Shown piece by piece: positions 39,959-55,500 of a stretch of DNA of 64,000 nucleotides. Source of the DNA: Hormiphora californensis (lineage: Eukaryota; Ctenophora; Tentaculata; Cydippida; Pleurobrachiidae); NCBI GenBank assembly GCA_020137815.1, contig CM035351.1, positions 282,438 through 346,437 on the forward strand, given 5' to 3'. Every line of letters begins with the position of its first letter. The first letter of the stretch is position 1. The notes below the pieces were generated by a model, which worked only from the letters and a program-made list of their open reading frames with translations, was not told where the DNA came from and ran no database searches. Made by a program: the position numbers and the translations under genes.

Positions 39959-40601
39959 ACTGTATGGCGGCGCCATACCTTGGTAATGAAATTCCCCCTC
40001 TGCGCTAGCTCACGGAGGGGTAATAATATCGCTTGTACGGCGGGAAAAAAATTCCTGTGTCCAAACTACAAAACAGAAAGTTCTAATTTTTTGAACATAC
40101 CGAGGAAATTGTCTGAGCTACCATTACATACCAGAATTTTTCGATATTTTGGCCATTAACACTGTTTTTGTTTTTGGAAAACTATGAAGATGCTGGAATT
40201 TGGCTACAAAAACCTTCAGAAATGTGCAAAATGCCATTCCAAAGGTATTAGAGGTGGATTCATTGATAACTAAGCTATAGTCGAGTCAGAAAAAATTCCA
40301 CAAGATTGGAATTTTATGCCCATATAAGGAGTTATGCGACACACCTCTGTTGTTAAACATGTGGTGTAATCGCTACCGGTCGTTACTTTCTGTAGAATTC
40401 AGGTCCTAGTTACTATACAAACTAGTACCATACGTTTTAGATAGGTTTTAGACAAGTTTTCGATAACTTTTTATGAGAAGGTCCCGTAAATTTTCATTTT
40501 TAGGTAGGCGGTATTGTCACCCCTATATGCAATAATAGGGGTGACTTCGTAACCAACGCCATACCCCATTTGATTCAGATGGGTCGCGGCGCCAGACAGG
40601 A
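39959..40601. mobile_element. CTGTCTGGCG-family element split by a TTGGTAATGAAATT element
   Basis: Outer ends are CTGTATGGCGGCGCC (39959) and GGCGCCAGACAG (to 40601). Just inside are the ends seen at 24285-24386: ttggtaatgaaattccccct and a complement-like gtgacttcgtaacca (about 39972-40561). The larger element appears inserted in the smaller. Confidence 0.5.
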
Positions 40602-40895
40602 CCAATATAAATATCCTCGCTCCAAAAGAGCCATTCGAGAAAGGGTCAGTACGATGCCTGGCAGCGAATCCTAAATGGAATTGAGTAAACTGCGGCTAAT
40701 ACACAAGCAGAATCCAGCGCATATGATATTGATGTGTCACCTTTTTTGTTTGGCGCCCTACGTCAATGTATGGATACCTCGAGATTCGCTAGCACACAAC
40801 TCTAGGCCGCAGACATGAAATACCACCTTGGTATATCCATTATCCTGATCCTGATTTCAACCCGAGGATATGACGTCAAACTGGAAGTGAACCCC

Positions 40896-40973
40896 CTGTT
40901 TGGCGACGCCGACCCATTATGATTCTGAGCACACTATCACGAGAATCAAAACGGGGTCTGGCGCCGCCAGACA
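40896..40973. mobile_element. 78-bp stem-loop element, CTGTCTGGCG family
   Basis: CTGTTTGGCGACGCCGACCC at the left; GGGGTCTGGCGCCGCCAGACA at the right is its near-complement. Confidence 0.7.
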
Positions 40974-41494
40974 TCCTAACCCTGGCTCTAGCCACAGTCT
41001 GGACTGACCGGGGCCGCCTCGCTTTGATTCAGGATTGCTATACGGACACATGCAACGATCTGGGTTGAAGAGGAGAAGAATGTGACGGGAGAAGCCAGAC
41101 GTGACACAGTTTTTAATTCTCTACAGTGCGCTCAGATTTGGTTTTATGGTGTCTGACAGCGGGTTGAAGGTACAAAATAAAACAAGTTGACTCACTATTG
41201 ACTAAAAAAGATTGAATTACATCAGTAGTAGTAGTACAGTATCTTGAGAGGTCACAATTAAAACAATAATAATCTACTGGGTATATCAATTATCGGGGTC
41301 CGACTCTATAATTATAGTTTGCTTTGGCCACAATTTAGGGGTCAAAACAAACTAGTTCTATGAAAAATATGATTCGCTTCATATCGTGTTACTCACGAAA
41401 TATCGCAAGGGTAACTAAACAGATTTAGCGGCAACGGTCAAGTTTGGAAGAGGGGAAGTGGATCTTCCTAATCCGTACTAGACACTCTCTTTTA

Positions 41495-41552
41495 CTGTCT
41501 AGCGTGCCTCGACCCATTCCTTCAGACAAAGGGTCTAGGGCACGCTAGACAG
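41495..41552. mobile_element. 58-bp stem-loop, diverged CTGTCT family member
   Basis: CTGTCTAGCGTGCCtcGACCC pairs with GGGTCtaGGGCACGCTAGACAG. A compensated stem around a short loop, 375 bp from the POR stop codon. Confidence 0.65.
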
Positions 41553-41926
41553 CCTCTTAATTATGTGGTCAATTCTAAAAAGAGGGTAAGAGCAGGACCT
41601 TTACATCCAAAACTCTTCAACAGTATTTCACTTCATAACATTTGTAAACAAAGAGTCAAACATTATACACTCTCTCTCCAGTCAGGGCGATACCTGACCA
41701 CTCCTCTCACTCCACTCTTCTTAGCGCGGGCGATGTGGTCAGTGCAATGCCTGAAGAATTCCTCTCATACTAATATTATATATTCTCCCATATCAATAAC
41801 ATTCAAACTTGTTCAATTCAACACAGTTTCAAATCATCACGTGACCCGCACATTGTCTCTGACAGTAAAAACACATTGTCAATATCTCTCTATTGTCAAT
41901 ATCTCTCTCTCCCACTATCACTATCT

Positions 41927-44900
41927 CTAGGACCAGACATCCTTCTGGTACCGGAATGAATTCTCCATGCTGACAACATATGCCTCCGCCACCTTTCGTT
42001 CCCTCTTTCCGTGCAGTTGGATGATGTCTATCAGCTGCTGATGTACATCGCGAGCCATGTGCCTGGCGTCTCTGTAGGGAAAGGGGTGTTGTTAGAGGGA
42101 TATCGATTTAGAGAGAGTTAAGGAAAATGTAGGGAGGGAGGACTGTAATAAACGAACAGTTCATTGATTGTAATCTCAACTAACTGAGGCAAACATGTGT
42201 TAACGATGATTCTTTGACCTCAAGATACACACAGACAAACACACTGAACAAACAGATCTAATAAATATTCAAGGCACCTACCCGCACACATAGAAATGAG
42301 CTCCCTGCTCGAGAAGCTCCCAGATCAAATATCCATTATCCTCCATGATGTTCTGTACGTACACTTTCTTCTCCTGAAATCATAACATGTTAGGAGATCT
42401 TCCTCTTTTACAAACGGTGAAATGGAGCAATAAATAGGGAGTACATGTGTGGGGATGGTCATCTCAAGAATATATCATATCATATCAGATAATTATCTTA
42501 CAGTATCTCGGCTGAATGCGGTGTACAGTTGAATGGTCCCCTCATCTGCATATTGGTACAACTCATCAGAATACAAGAAATCCTTATCTTGGTGCCTACA
42601 TCCAAAGAAGAGAACATTCTCTCCAACCTCCTTACCCTCTGCCTTGAGGGCAGCCCTGTGCTGGATAAAACCTCGGAATGGAGCCAGCCCAGTTCCAGGT
42701 CCAACCATGATAATAGGCACTGCTGCCCGTCTGGGTAGTCGGAACCCTTGGTTACGTCGCACAAACACGGGGATTGTGTACTCATCCATTTCTGAGAGGC
42801 ATGAAATGATTTGTTAGGAGAGGAGAGGGGGGAGCTTGTGATGGATTTGGCAACTGCTCTGATGTATCAGCAGGTTATTTGATATTGCAGTACCTGAGGG
42901 GGTTAACTTCTGGAGCCAGCTAGTACATACTCCCTCCGCCTGTCGACCACTGTTTGTTGTGTATTTTACCAAGGCAGCACAAACATGAATACTCTTTGGA
43001 TTTTCCTTGGGGGATGAAGCGATGGAGTAGTATCGGGCCTGGAGTCGGGGCATCAATTCTAGAATGTGGTCAATTGGAGGCTGGAGAGAGGGACAATCCT
43101 CGAGAATCTGGAGGAGATGTCGCTGATCCTTTACTACCCAGTTGTTGTATTGGTTCTGGGGGGAGAGGGGGGTGTTAGATTATCAACACCAAGAGAAACA
43201 TGGCATATATATGGCCCCCCTTTTAGAGGAAGGTTGAATGGTATGAATTGAGGACCTTACCTTTCCCTCAACAGTATTGCTGGTCAGTTTATTCAGGAAC
43301 TCCTTCTCATTCTCATCTGTAGCGTATTGAGCCAGATCTCGCAGGACATTAGTTCGGATTGGTGTGTTGATATCAACATAGTGGGTTAGGGCTGTTCGGT
43401 ATGTCGTGGGGCAAGGGAAGGGATGTTTCTTGGAAGTGAACTCTGAAATTAGTTGAATATTAGTACCTTCGAAACTGTACTTAATATAAACAGTGTCAAC
43501 TCGTGTTACAATGTCAAGTACTAAGTGCTAACGTACCGTCTACACAATCGAGGGAGAAGACTTGGTCCAGCTCTACATCCAATCTCTCAGCCAGATCCTT
43601 CACCATTTTAGGGTTATTTTCTGGGTAGATGGCAACGTGATCTCCTGCATCATACCTGGAATAGGAAATGTGTGGTTACCAAGTGTGTGGTTACCAAATG
43701 CACTGTTACCGGTTCAGTTCAGGTGTCACTTTTGCAATGTTTGGTACAAAATATTTCCCACGCCGCGCACCGCACTGCTGAAAAACAACTTTATCCTATG
43801 AGGTGCACCGCGCGTGCCACGTCAAATGTGACAACTACTGTAGAAGAATTCATGGATTATGCAGGACCACGTACCGATACATGAACGATTAATCATTCTT
43901 AATCCTTTCACTTCCTGGTATTTAAACTTACTTCATCTTGGCCTTTCCAATATCGATCTCACAGTGGAACACGGTTCTATCGCTGTCCTCAGAGCACAGG
44001 TTTTGGTTGACAGTCAGCTTGCCCATGAATGGGTTTTTGGCGTCATACGGTGGCCTCTGGCTAGAGTAAGATCCTAGGTAACCCATCTCACCCTTGAACA
44101 CACTAGAACTGTGGATACTCTCGTGTTCTTCTAGCTTGTAGTTTCGGATGCTGTGGGAGAGAGGGAGGATTATAAGACGCTGTAGAATTGAATATGGGAT
44201 AATAAAGTTCACGAGTGGGCCACTCGGAGTTGCTCATATAGTTCACGAGTGTCTCATATTACAGATCTCATTCAGATTACGCTATGACGTCATTATCCAA
44301 ACAGAGAGGCGGATCACGCCACAACTCTTACTTGAGGTTATCCTCGCTCTTTATCAAGTTGAACTTGGCACAGACATCCGTCCAGAAGGCCTCCTTCCAG
44401 TTCAGATAATCGTCCTCAATGTTCCCATCGTCATCTCCCATACCAAGGGGTGAGAGTCTGGTTCCACCTCGCTTCTCTAGCAGCTCATCAGTGTCTTTAC
44501 CCATCTTGTTGTAATACTCGTATGTGGAGTTACCCAGACCAAATACCTAGAGGGGAATTAGTTCATGAGCCACAGTTTAGCTAGAGATTTGGTGGATGTT
44601 ATACAGTATTGAGTGACTGATTGTATTTGAGAGTGTAGTGGTGGTAGTAGTAGGATATTTGCCTGTGTCGCACTAATATTGGACACTATCCTATTGTTCA
44701 GCATCAGAGAACAATGGAAGCGAGAGAGTTGGGTATTGTTGTTTTGGATTTGATTACTAACATGCAGTGTCAACCACACACACACACACACACACACAAC
44801 CACCGTCGTACCACATTTTACATTCAGATAATCCTAGAGGAATATTTCTGAGAAACAAACACCGCACAATACAATGACAGAACTTACTGTCACCGCACAT

Positions 44901-45827
44901 TGCACAATACAATGAAATAACTTACTGTCACCGCACATTGCACAATGAAATAACTTACAGCGTAATTCAATCCAGTAAGATCAGTCTCTTCGTTCCTCAT
45001 GAACTCATTCAGCTGAATAGCGTTATCAGTGGGTTCTCCCTCTCCATATGTTGCCATTAGGAACACAGCGATGTGATCTTCTATTTCCTTGAGTTTTGAT
45101 AGAGTTTCCTGGGGAAAGAAATATGTAAATTCTTAGTGTGACAGTTTCCTTGTTACTCCAATTATCAATAATCACATTTCCCATTGCAGTATAACCCCTC
45201 TGAAATATCCTCCAGTTCTCTACAACCCACTCTCTATACTTACAATATCATACTCAACAGGGTCTCTGTACTTACAATATCATACTCAACAGGGTCGGCG
45301 CACATCGCACTGATTCCATAGTATCGACCCTCCTTGCACAGCCTAGTGGTAAACTCCTCAGCAGTCCCGGTCTGAGACCCGTAGAATACCACCATCTTCT
45401 TTCCGCTATCCTGCATCCGTTGGAGAACATCCAGTCCTGACTCAACTATCCCTGTCTTTAGTTGTCTGAAGTGATGCACTGGGTTAATACTCTACTAATA
45501 CATATTGGGAAAAGTGTATAGTACAAATTCAAGTAATCATTGTTGTTGAAAAAAAAGTAATTATGATTTCCAATCAGTTTATATTAACTAAACTTTACTC
45601 ACGCGAGTGAGATGGGTTTTATTTTTACAATGTTTGACTCCTGGTATTTCTTGTAAAGGTAGAAGCCCACAAGACCCAGGACAAAGAGCACGAAGACGAC
45701 GAATGTCAGCAACATTGAACATTCCCTCTTCGGCATCAGCCACAATCAGGGATGGGTCAACGTCGGAGGAGGATGGTAGGTCTGCCATGGGCTGTTGTTC
45801 CTCGGACATCTTAGTATCGACCTTCGG
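41927..45827 (-). CDS. POR: NADPH-cytochrome P450 reductase
   Basis: Exons in transcript order: 45603-45827, 45276-45465, 44959-45108, 44332-44546, 43932-44150, 43537-43655, 43261-43442, 42894-43155, 42502-42791, 42282-42373, 41927-42071. Phases fit from the membrane anchor to the stop, about 690 residues. FMN domain: VVFYGSQTGTAEEF, MATYGEGEPTDNA, VFGLGNSTYEYYN. FAD domain: RYYSIASS and GVCTSWL. NADPH domain: GPGTGLAPFRGF, FFGCRHQDKDFLY, FYVCGDARHMARDV, with the family's C-terminal DVWS. It passes electrons from NADPH to microsomal P450s and is anchored in the ER by its N-terminal span (FVVFVLFVLGLVGFYLYKKY). Oddity: MSEEQQPMADLP looks like a proper N-terminus, but it is in a different frame from the span; see findings. 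Confidence 0.95.
44878..44965. repeat. Repeats across the POR exon 44959 donor
   Basis: About 2.5 copies of a roughly 35-bp block with aacttactgtcaccgcacat and cacaatgaaat. Each contains the donor motif (acttac on this strand). Confidence 0.7.
45239..45298. repeat. Two-copy duplication across the POR exon 45276 donor
   Basis: acttacaatatcatactcaa, then cagggtc, is repeated with a 32-35-bp spacing. Each copy carries the last ~22 exon bases and GTAAGT. Only the inner donor keeps the frame. Confidence 0.85.
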
Positions 45828-48436
<2,609 letters not shown>

Positions 48437-50361
48437 TTACTCCGTCATACCCACTATCTGAAGTACATCGCCCATCTTGCTCGCGTAGTCGCTATGCCCA
48501 CTGATGACTGAACTCAAATCAACATTAACCAATTTCCTGCATTCCTCCCCACCTCTCACAGCCCTTACCCCGGCCACTTGCCGTGTCGCCTGAGTTGTCT
48601 TGTAAAGGAAGCTTAGTACCCAATCATTGGTGGAATACCCGTTCACCAGTTTCCCTGATACCGCCTCACAGAGTCGGGACCAAACCACGGGTTGAGATGT
48701 AACGGGTGCCCCACACAGTACCGCGTTCTCTAGAATCCCTGAGTATTCCTCAGCACTTCGCTTCATTACCATATCCAACAAACAAAAGAAGATAACCCGA
48801 GCACCGAGACCATACCCCACCAGGGTGACAGGCCTGGTCCCGTGAAGCCGCTTCCGAAGTACAGCCGAGAGGTGAATCCCCACCGCTTTACTTCGTTTCA
48901 TGCAAACTGACCAGGGGTTGTCTATAATGGAGGTGAGGGAGAGGAGGGTTGCAGGCCAGGCCAGGGAGGCAGCTAGCGCAGAGAAAATAGTGTATCTTAT
49001 AACCTCATCAGCAGCAACAGACACTGCCATGCTAGTCAGGAAGTCAGAGAGAGCATTAGAGAACTGGGTAATGTGCTTACTCTCGTATCTGAGGAGGTAC
49101 TGTTCCTCTGAATACCGGAGGAGGGCCCAGTTGTCCTTATTAGCAACTAGTCCATCCATCATAATAGTGAGGGAAACTGAGGGTTTCTCCTTCACTGATG
49201 TAAACTCAAACTCGTCTATAGAACCCACCAACTTACTAACCTGAAACAAGAACCAATCAGAGCTCGTTATTTAGGTCACGTGACTGATTATCAGCCAATC
49301 AGGGACCAGTATTTCAACTTACTAACCTTGTAACCAGTTAGACCGCCACCCACGGCACCAAAAGTGGCCGCTATAGCCGCCAAACCAGTGGTAGTGGCTA
49401 GGAATGCAGTTCCCGATGTACCCACTATTGATGCTAACCCGGACACAACTAAAGGTGCTGCAAGACCTCCAGTTACTGTTAACAGTACTGCTCCCCCTGT
49501 GGCAGCTAGACCCACTGCTGCCATACCCTTTACTGACATACTCTCCTTCTTCTTTTTATACTTGCCCTCCACTTCAGCCACCCTCCCTGCCTCTTGTACC
49601 GCCGATAGCTCATAGGCAGTCACTTGGGTGTAATCAATTCGTAGAACTTGGGCAGACGCCAACATGAAGGTTCTGATACGAGCATCATAAGCTCCACGTG
49701 ATACAGCGAAGGAAACCATTTCTTTAACTAGCAACCCACAGTTCCCTGTCTGGAGGGGTGCAACAAAGGATGTCATGTTGTACTCCGAGGGATCGAACAT
49801 AAACTGCCATAGGAAGAGAGGGTTACTCTTAGTTGATGATGGTGTAGGTTCTGGAGAAGGGTTACTCTTAGTGGATGATGGTGTGGGTTCTGGAGAGGTG
49901 GTCTGTGTAACCCGGTCCAGCTCACACGCAATATCGAAATCACTGACATCCTTCTCAAGACATTGCTCCATCAGAGCACACACCCGGTCACTACACTTTT
50001 TAACTTCCTGCCTCTGGGGAACAATAATGTCCGATACCCGGGAGTAGTCCTCATCAGGCAGAGTGATGCCTTTTAAGGAGGCTGGTTTACTGTGAAGATA
50101 GTCAAGGAAATCCCGGAGAAACGCCATCATGAAAACATAGTCCAGATCAGTGGGATAGAGGTAAAGAAGGAGGTGGAGGGAGAGGAGGCGGAGTCGTGCA
50201 ATAACACCATCAGATGAAGCGGTAGTAGCACTTCCCACGATGTCCATGATGCTGGCGAGCAAATGGCATTCGCTTAAAATAACATAGAGCATGTGGTCAA
50301 TTGATTGGAAAAAATTACAAGCAAGGATGAAAATAGCAACAAATATAAATATGATAATCAT
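48437..50361 (-). CDS. TMCO4: TMCO4-like DUF726 membrane protein
   Basis: Two exons: 50361-49327 (first ATG 50359-50361, possibly preceded by an acceptor ttgatatttccag and an upstream exon) and 49240-48437, about 612 residues against about 630 in human. The N-terminus has a hydrophobic span (MIIIFIFVAIFILACNFF). A glycine/alanine-rich pair of spans (AAVGLAATGGAVLLTVTGGL, then TGLAAIAATFGAVGGGLTGY) precedes an alpha/beta-hydrolase-like DUF726 domain. That domain has SLAWPATLLSLTSIIDNPW, PVTLVGYGLGARVIFFCLLD (nucleophile-elbow position GYGLG, so no Ser there), ENAVLCGAPV, VNGYSTNDWVLSFLY and NVDLSSVISGHSDY. A 13-residue PEPTPSSTKSNPS repeat occurs twice near residue 165. The single intron has an unusual origin (see 49241-49326). 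Confidence 0.92.
49241..49326 (-). mobile_element. TMCO4 intron formed by a MITE-like insert (candidate introner)
   Basis: On the + strand a 12-bp direct repeat CAACTTACTAAC (49229-49240 and 49315-49326) flanks a 74-bp insert. Read on the gene strand, one repeat copy is the intron's 5' splice site (AAG|GTTAGTAAGT) and the other is the first four codons of exon 2. The insert's end supplies the acceptor TTGTTTCAG. The insert core (about 65 bp, ccaatcagagctcgttattt to ccaatcagggaccagtattt) also occurs, with few changes, inside the hAT MITE at 55732-55840. Confidence 0.75.
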
Positions 50362-50438
50362 GAGAGCTGGAAATATCAACAATTAATCATGAGAGGAGGG
50401 CCAGGCGAATAAATTAATTGGGTTCCATAGTTCTACTT

Positions 50439-51025
50439 TCATGAGTCCTGGTCCTTATCAAGATTCATCCCCCTTGGACCTCGAAAACGTCGCTTTCTGT
50501 CAATCTGGAAATATTTTAATGTAAAGCGTCCTCAACCATAATAATTAGATGCAAATCGAATAAAATGTTAAATGGTATGACCGGCTGAACTTACCGTATC
50601 CCATTTGCACGCTGACAACATCGTTTCAAATTTATCACACTCCGCGTTTCGACCAGGTAGAGCCTTATCAGTTAAACACTCTCGAGGAGTGTAACCGTAC
50701 TGAAAGTAAGGGGAACCAAGAGTTAAAATAAATACAAATATACATTTATTGTATAGACCCCGGAGGCCGGACATCGATGCCATCGGATGATACGCGGAAA
50801 GTAGGTCCCCGATAGTATCAGGCCGATACATACCTTTTGAAAGCAGTCGGTCGCCCGTAAACAGTTTAGCAGTGCTTTTTTGGCATCCCTGCACATTCCC
50901 TTCGGATCAGATGACGGAAAAGCGATCTTGGTGAACCAATTCGCTGGATCGTCCTGGTCTCCAATCGTCACCTGATTAGCAAACTTTTCATACTGCTCCC
51001 TTGGCGTCTCCTGCTCGCTTGACAT
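50439..51025 (-). CDS. COA5: COA5/PET191-like CX9C protein
   Basis: Three exons, 50834-51025, 50595-50699 and 50439-50504, all phase 0, giving 120 residues. Twin CX9C-type pairs (CRDAKKALLNC and CDKFETMLSAC), intermediate DC and ECL cysteines, and a C-terminal RKRRFRGPRG resemble the C-terminal RxRFRGRKG of COA5, an intermembrane-space assembly factor for cytochrome c oxidase. The N-terminal 40 residues (MSSEQETPREQYEKF) are longer than in human COA5, so another CHCH protein remains possible. Start chosen as the first ATG of the open frame. Confidence 0.7.
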
Positions 51026-52568
51026 AGTAAACTTAGCCTTTTTAGGAGCGTGAGGAGTCCTATTTAACACAGGACAGATCACAGATGGCAGTTTGAAGTT
51101 TCCACTTTTTGGGTTCAAAAAAGTAAAAACATGTTTGGGGTTTTAACTTTTTTATTTGAGATTTCTTGTTTAAAATAAACTAGCGCACCCATTGGGTGCG
51201 CCCCAAGTAAGAGAGTTTTGATAACCCACCCGGCTTCGCCGGGTGGCCCTCTTTTTCCCACATATGTCACCAATTCAATGGTTGCCATGGCAACTAAATC
51301 GGTAACTATTGGAGACTGAATTGCTAAATTATGTTCCGAAATGATCACAAACTGCCAGCAAAGTAAAAACAACTGCTCCGAAAAGAGGGCCGGGTGTTAA
51401 ACGTAACGCTTTGGGTTTGACATCTGATTTAGAGTTCTGTTCGACACTCCCATAATAATGGGTGTGGTAATTTAAACATGTGACACTGTGCAGTGTACAG
51501 AGCTGATGACTGTGAGATATGTGACACTGACAGGGCCTGGTTTCTGATGAGATGAAATGTGATCGGATAGCAGGAGCAGTGAGCACACATCAAGAGGACC
51601 CAAAACAATTTAAATCAGTACCATAGCAACATGAAGTGGTCATGGCAGGAACTTATCATTCCAGGAACGCGCGCAGCGGAAGGAGAAGTTAAAGCAGTCG
51701 CTGTTAGTAGTCACTGTGTGCGCGCGGCTCAACTTCCGTCATAGTTACGTAATTGTGGCCACTGCACCACTGCAGGACGCCATTGAAATTCTTAATGAAG
51801 GAGCAGTCTGTCGCTTAGATACCGCCTAACGAACGACCATCACTACGTCGTTCATCTCCAAATTATAATAGAGATTCTGTTTCCTGTTTAATGGAACGCG
51901 CGATTTTAACGCAAAACAGCGCCGCATTTTGACGCGCAAAGTTTTGATTTGGAAGATTCAAGTTTCAAACGGAAAATGTTAAAATCTGGGTGCCTTTCAT
52001 TGCTAACAATTCGTAGTTTTAGCGCGCGCGACGGGTTAGGGCTATCCGTTAGGGTCTGGTTAGGGTTTGGTTTGGGGTTATCGGTTAGGGCAATCGATTC
52101 TCTAACAGATACCGTTTAGTTTACTCAAATTGGCCATGTGGTTGCGTGGCTATAGCCGTTTGAAAAAAGTCTGTCTAAGTGTACTCTTTTGGTAGCGCGC
52201 ACCTGTAAACAGGCTGCAAGGCACCCAGATTATAATCGCGCTCGTTTCAAACTTTGCATTTGACTTTTTTGTTTTTTAAACGCTAAATTTTGAAAATTCG
52301 CCCTCGAGGCTCGAGTGAGATGGCTGGCAGGTGCTATAGTCCCTTGACATTTGTACACCTTCGTTAGAGGGGCGTGCAGCGTCCTAAGTCTCGAGTGGAA
52401 GGAGTATGTGCTTATAGAAAAACTTAAACCGCTTTGGATCAATTATTTGACTTCAACTTTGAATTCTTGTACTAACACTGAACACATAGTGATTGATAAA
52501 TGATAACCAAAACCTAAAATTTAGCTAGGATAAAACGGCTCAGTTTATATGAGAATAATAGACTTTAG
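51026..52568. other. Divergent intergenic region, COA5-like to ODF3
   Basis: At 51180-51245 there are two compact hairpins (gcgcacccattgggtgcgc and ccacccggcttcgccgggtgg), followed by AT-rich unique DNA. No gene is supported. Bases 51600-51760 are CpG- and CCAAT-rich and could be the shared promoter area. Confidence 0.5.
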
Positions 52569-55500
52569 ATGGCTTCCTACACTGCTTCACCTACGAAGGC
52601 GAAGATGCCCATAGCAGCGATGATGCGTGGACCTGGACCCGCCAAATACGGCCTCCCCTCATGTATCGGTAAGTCAAGGCAAGAGTTGCAAGATTTAAAA
52701 TGAAAAGAACGGCGTGTAAAGGAAATGTAAAAGCTGAATACAATAGTACACGGTATTTTAGTTGGGATTCTTCAATCATTCACGCCTTGGTAACAGGAAA
52801 TTAAATCTGTTCTTAGAATATCACATTTCAATTTTCATTTCTCGATACATACCGATAGATATGTCCCTAATCAATAATGGTAACAGTGCACTCTCCTTGA
52901 ATGTCCTTGAGTTGATCAGAGTCGAATGATGCCACGAACTGCCGCTTACCAATCTTCCTTGTTGGCACGCTAACAGTAGCTGAGATTTTGTGTTTAGGTT
53001 TCACCTGGCCACAGTTGATGTTTACCGGTCGAAGATTTCTCGCTGCCTCCAGTCGAATTCTGGCATTTTTCAGTGGAATTTTCAGCGGGTTTTCCAGCTG
53101 AATCTTCATCTTAATTAACTGGCCCTTTCTGATTGTGGTTTTGTTTGGTGTTAGTGTGATCTTGGGTTTGTTAAAATCAAACTGCTCCGAGACGGTATAA
53201 ATCTGTCCTGTGCCCTGAACCTCGGCCCTCACGGCCACCTTTAGAGCACCATCCGGTCGAATTTTGCCAACATAATCTTCAGGTGAAATGTAAAGAGCGC
53301 ATCGGGCAGTTTGGTTTTCAGGAGCAAACAACATGTGTTCCATCCTTTTCACTTGGCCCAGCGGTTTACCCATGTAGGTGATAGAGGTTCCTGTCATGAC
53401 CACCTTGATGGATCGAACCTCGCTACTCTGGTTTTTAGACTCAAGGTTCACAACCACACTGTCCCCCATCTTGACTTCTCCGTGAGTCAGTTTGAATTTT
53501 ATATCGTCCTCAACCGCATTCTTCTTGTAGTACTCCTCCAAGTATTCCGCTCTGGCCCCCATACAAGCAGCTGCACCAACCGCGTCACGCTCTCCCGCTG
53601 AGCCTTCCTCAAACTTGTAGTTCCCCTTGACATCAACCATTTCACCGGACCCTACTGCTTTGGTAGCAACCAGCCTCCCTATAGCTGAGGTATCAACACG
53701 AGCTATCTTCATACTTCCATCCTCCTCTACAATCCAATACACCACATCCCCGTTAACCTCTGAAAACACAAACCCAGTATCATATCCGCAGTTCATGTCA
53801 CCTTGTTTTATTGCTGCAACGGGGGCAGGGCCGCACTGCATTCGACCCGAGCTGGCCTCCTGGGGAGTAGCATCGAGAGCCTGCCACCCATTGTACTCCT
53901 TATTTCTGAGGTCCTTTCTGGAGAACCATGCCTCAACCCAAACATGGAAATTCCACGTACTATCATCGTAATCAGCGAGAGAGTTTCCATTGTGATCAAA
54001 GTGGATGTCAATTGTGTTACTGTGATCATGATCATGTCCAGAACAGAAGTTTGTGACGGATCGGGCAGGGATTCCCAGGGTTCTATACAGGGAACACAGT
54101 ACTCCAGAGAACACCCAGCACTGTCCAAACTTCACCTGCCTCGGTCTGTTCTTCCAGTAATGCTCGATCACATCCACAGATCCTGTCCAGCTGGTGGGGG
54201 CAGCTCCCCCGGAGTAGTCCCCACTCCAGTTACCACATAGAATACCATTATCATCATCTGAACTGTTTGCCATGGCTGTGAATGCTCGACTAACCTCGAC
54301 TATATCACCCTTGTACTGATCAGCGATCCAATCACCGCTATCCAGGAGAAACAGAGCGGACAGTAGGACAGTGTCGTCAAACTGCCCGAAAATCCAGGGC
54401 CTTCCCACGACATTAGCAATGGACCCCACATAAACCTTGCCAACATCTTCTAGCACGTATTCATTACGTTTCTCCTCGTCGGCCATGAAGACAGGATCCT
54501 CAGGGCACCACGCGTTGAACAGGACAATTATTGGGTCCATAACTTGGAATCGGGTCAGCTGGCCGTCAGTCAGACAGTCCACGGCCATTTTAAACTCACC
54601 AACCTGGGGGAATAGAATTTTAAACTTGTCTAAAATGAGAAATAGAGATTCACAATTGATTATGTGATCTCCAAGAAGAAGAAGAAGAGATTGAGTAGTT
54701 TACTCCACCAACACGTCATTCACACTTACCATGCTAGCTACAGATGGCATCATTTCAACCTTCAGTTTGTTGCCCCTGGAAGCTTTATCAAATCTCATCG
54801 TCCAGTACTTGTTACTGGAGATTTCTTTCTTGCTCGGGCTCAGTTTAATTAGCGTACCCTTGCTTATCCGGGGCTTAGGCCCATACATCAGGAAAATCTC
54901 AACCTCGTCTGTACCAGGTTTGAAAGTTCTGTCCAGCTCGATCTCAAAGGTGAAAACCTGTCCTCGACGGACAATCAGTTTCTCCAATTCATATTCTTCT
55001 GTGTGATGTTCCCGTCGATTTTCAGCCAGTAAGAGGTTGACCTAAATAATACATTTTAGAATTCGGTTGTTGCAGTCCCTGAGAGAGGAACAGGAATTTA
55101 TCATGTAGCCCTGTGCTAGCCAATTAGGGCACCTACTGTAAAACTAGATATTTTCGAGGCAATTAATTTTCGCGATTCGATAAAAATTTACTATTTTCGC
55201 GATTTTAATTTTCGCTAATCCCACTGCTACCCCCATTTCACGGTCCTAGTCTATTGTCTAATTACGCCAAGAGTGCAGTCATCATTGCCATGAGACACCA
55301 GACCTGCTTGGCGTAGACCAATGAAATGTTGCCAATTACAAATGTGTCATCCTGAAATAACTTGCACGAGCTTTCTGTAAAAAATCGTCCAAAATATTTT
55401 CGCGGAATTAATTTTCGCGGATTTTCCAGCCAAAAATAAAGAGCGAAAATAAAAATCTCACGAAAATATCTAGTTTTACAGTACTTTCTCCACGCTAAGC

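Larger units (their letters stand above)
39663..41926. other. Convergent intergenic region rich in small inverted-repeat elements
   Basis: Between the small membrane gene (+) and POR (-). Contains the nested element 39959-40601 and stem-loops at 40896-40973 and 41495-41552. No protein gene is supported; the ORF at 41565 has no coding character. Confidence 0.6.

Noticed and set aside
41565-41930. 121-residue + ORF before POR
   Set aside because: Low-complexity composition, overlaps the POR 3' end antisense, no splice or start context.
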